Part shown: one piece after another, positions 5,351-5,487 of the stretch
Layout of the letters: each line of letters starts with the position of its first letter
Numbering within the stretch: position 1 is the first letter of the stretch
The notes under the pieces: generated by a model
What the model was told of the DNA's origin: nothing
The model's input: only the letters and a program-made list of their open reading frames with translations
Databases searched by the model: none
Assembly (NCBI GenBank): GCA_036406615.1
Contig: DASXAQ010000052.1
Span: forward strand, 1-5,487
Length of the DNA stretch: 5,487 nucleotides
Direction: 5' to 3'
Origin: DASXAQ01 sp036406615
Lineage (GTDB): Bacteria > Actinomycetota > UBA4738
Position numbers and translations under genes: made by a program

Positions 5351-5487
5351 TCAGTCCGGCCCGACGATGCCGTCGATCTCCGCCTGGTCCTCACCCGTCA
5401 GGGTCCACGCGCGCGTCGCGGCGGCGTTGGCTCGAACCTGCTCCGCCGACGTCGCGCCGGCGATGGCCGTCGCCACCTGCGACCGCG
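5351..5487 (-). CDS. Aldo/keto reductase, C-terminal fragment (44 codons, runs off the right edge)
   Basis: Reading the minus strand inward from the right edge gives RSQVATAIAGATSAEQVRAN followed by AAATRAWTLTGEDQAEIDGIVGPD and a TGA at 5353-5351. The (V)xxxIxGATxxEQVxANxxAxxWxLTxED(L)xEID pattern is the characteristic C-terminal end of aldo/keto reductases (AKR11/AKR12-like, YajO/YhdN type). The GAT-xx-EQVxxN segment belongs to the NADPH-phosphate-binding region. Third codon positions are nearly all G or C, as expected for a real gene here. The catalytic Asp/Tyr/Lys/His tetrad lies outside the window, so activity cannot be judged. The enzyme would reduce aldehydes or ketones with NADPH in the cytoplasm. 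It converges on the DinB-like gene across 26 bases. Confidence 0.85.
   Translation of the reverse strand, partial: RSQVATAIAGATSAEQVRANAAATRAWTLTGEDQAEIDGIVGPD

Overview
This is a 5.5 kb window of very GC-rich DNA (about 70% by eye) packed with short enzyme genes. Codon third positions are almost all G or C, GTG competes with ATG as a start codon, and junctions overlap or nearly touch. This suggests a chromosomal segment from a high-GC bacterium. Actinomycetota is the first guess, and a high-GC Chloroflexota or similar soil lineage is possible; nothing in the window settles it. I see no rRNA, tRNA, transposase, integrase, CRISPR array or long repeat.

Layout, left to right. At 62-862 (+) is a GNAT acetyltransferase. 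It converges, with a 19-base gap, on a four-gene leftward operon. Read in transcription order from 3845 down to 882, that operon is: zinc-independent quinone-reductase-type oxidoreductase, DODA/YgiD-type extradiol dioxygenase, GrpB/UPF0157 protein, and RimJ/RimL-type acetyltransferase. All its junctions are tight (20-base gap or 4-base overlap, 8-base gap, 13- or 4-base overlap), so the four are probably co-transcribed. A 175-base divergent intergenic region (3846-4020) separates it from a two-gene rightward operon: a third GNAT acetyltransferase (4021-4641), joined through a TGATG stop/start overlap to a DinB-like protein with a HicB-like N-terminal segment (4641-5324). After a 26-base convergent gap, the last 44 codons of an aldo/keto reductase lie on the minus strand and run off the right edge. 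That piece was found by reading the reverse strand directly.

Functionally the window looks like a housekeeping or accessory enzyme cluster: three acyl-CoA-dependent acetyltransferases of different subfamilies, a GrpB-type nucleotidyltransferase-fold protein, a DinB-fold (thiol-transferase-like) protein and three redox or ring-cleavage enzymes. A common theme of small-molecule modification or detoxification is plausible but is an inference. No substrate can be assigned from sequence. I found no convincing new defence, mobile or RNA system. The most unusual item is the HicB-like/DinB-like domain arrangement; secondary points are the translational-coupling junctions and a possible leaderless start at the left edge.
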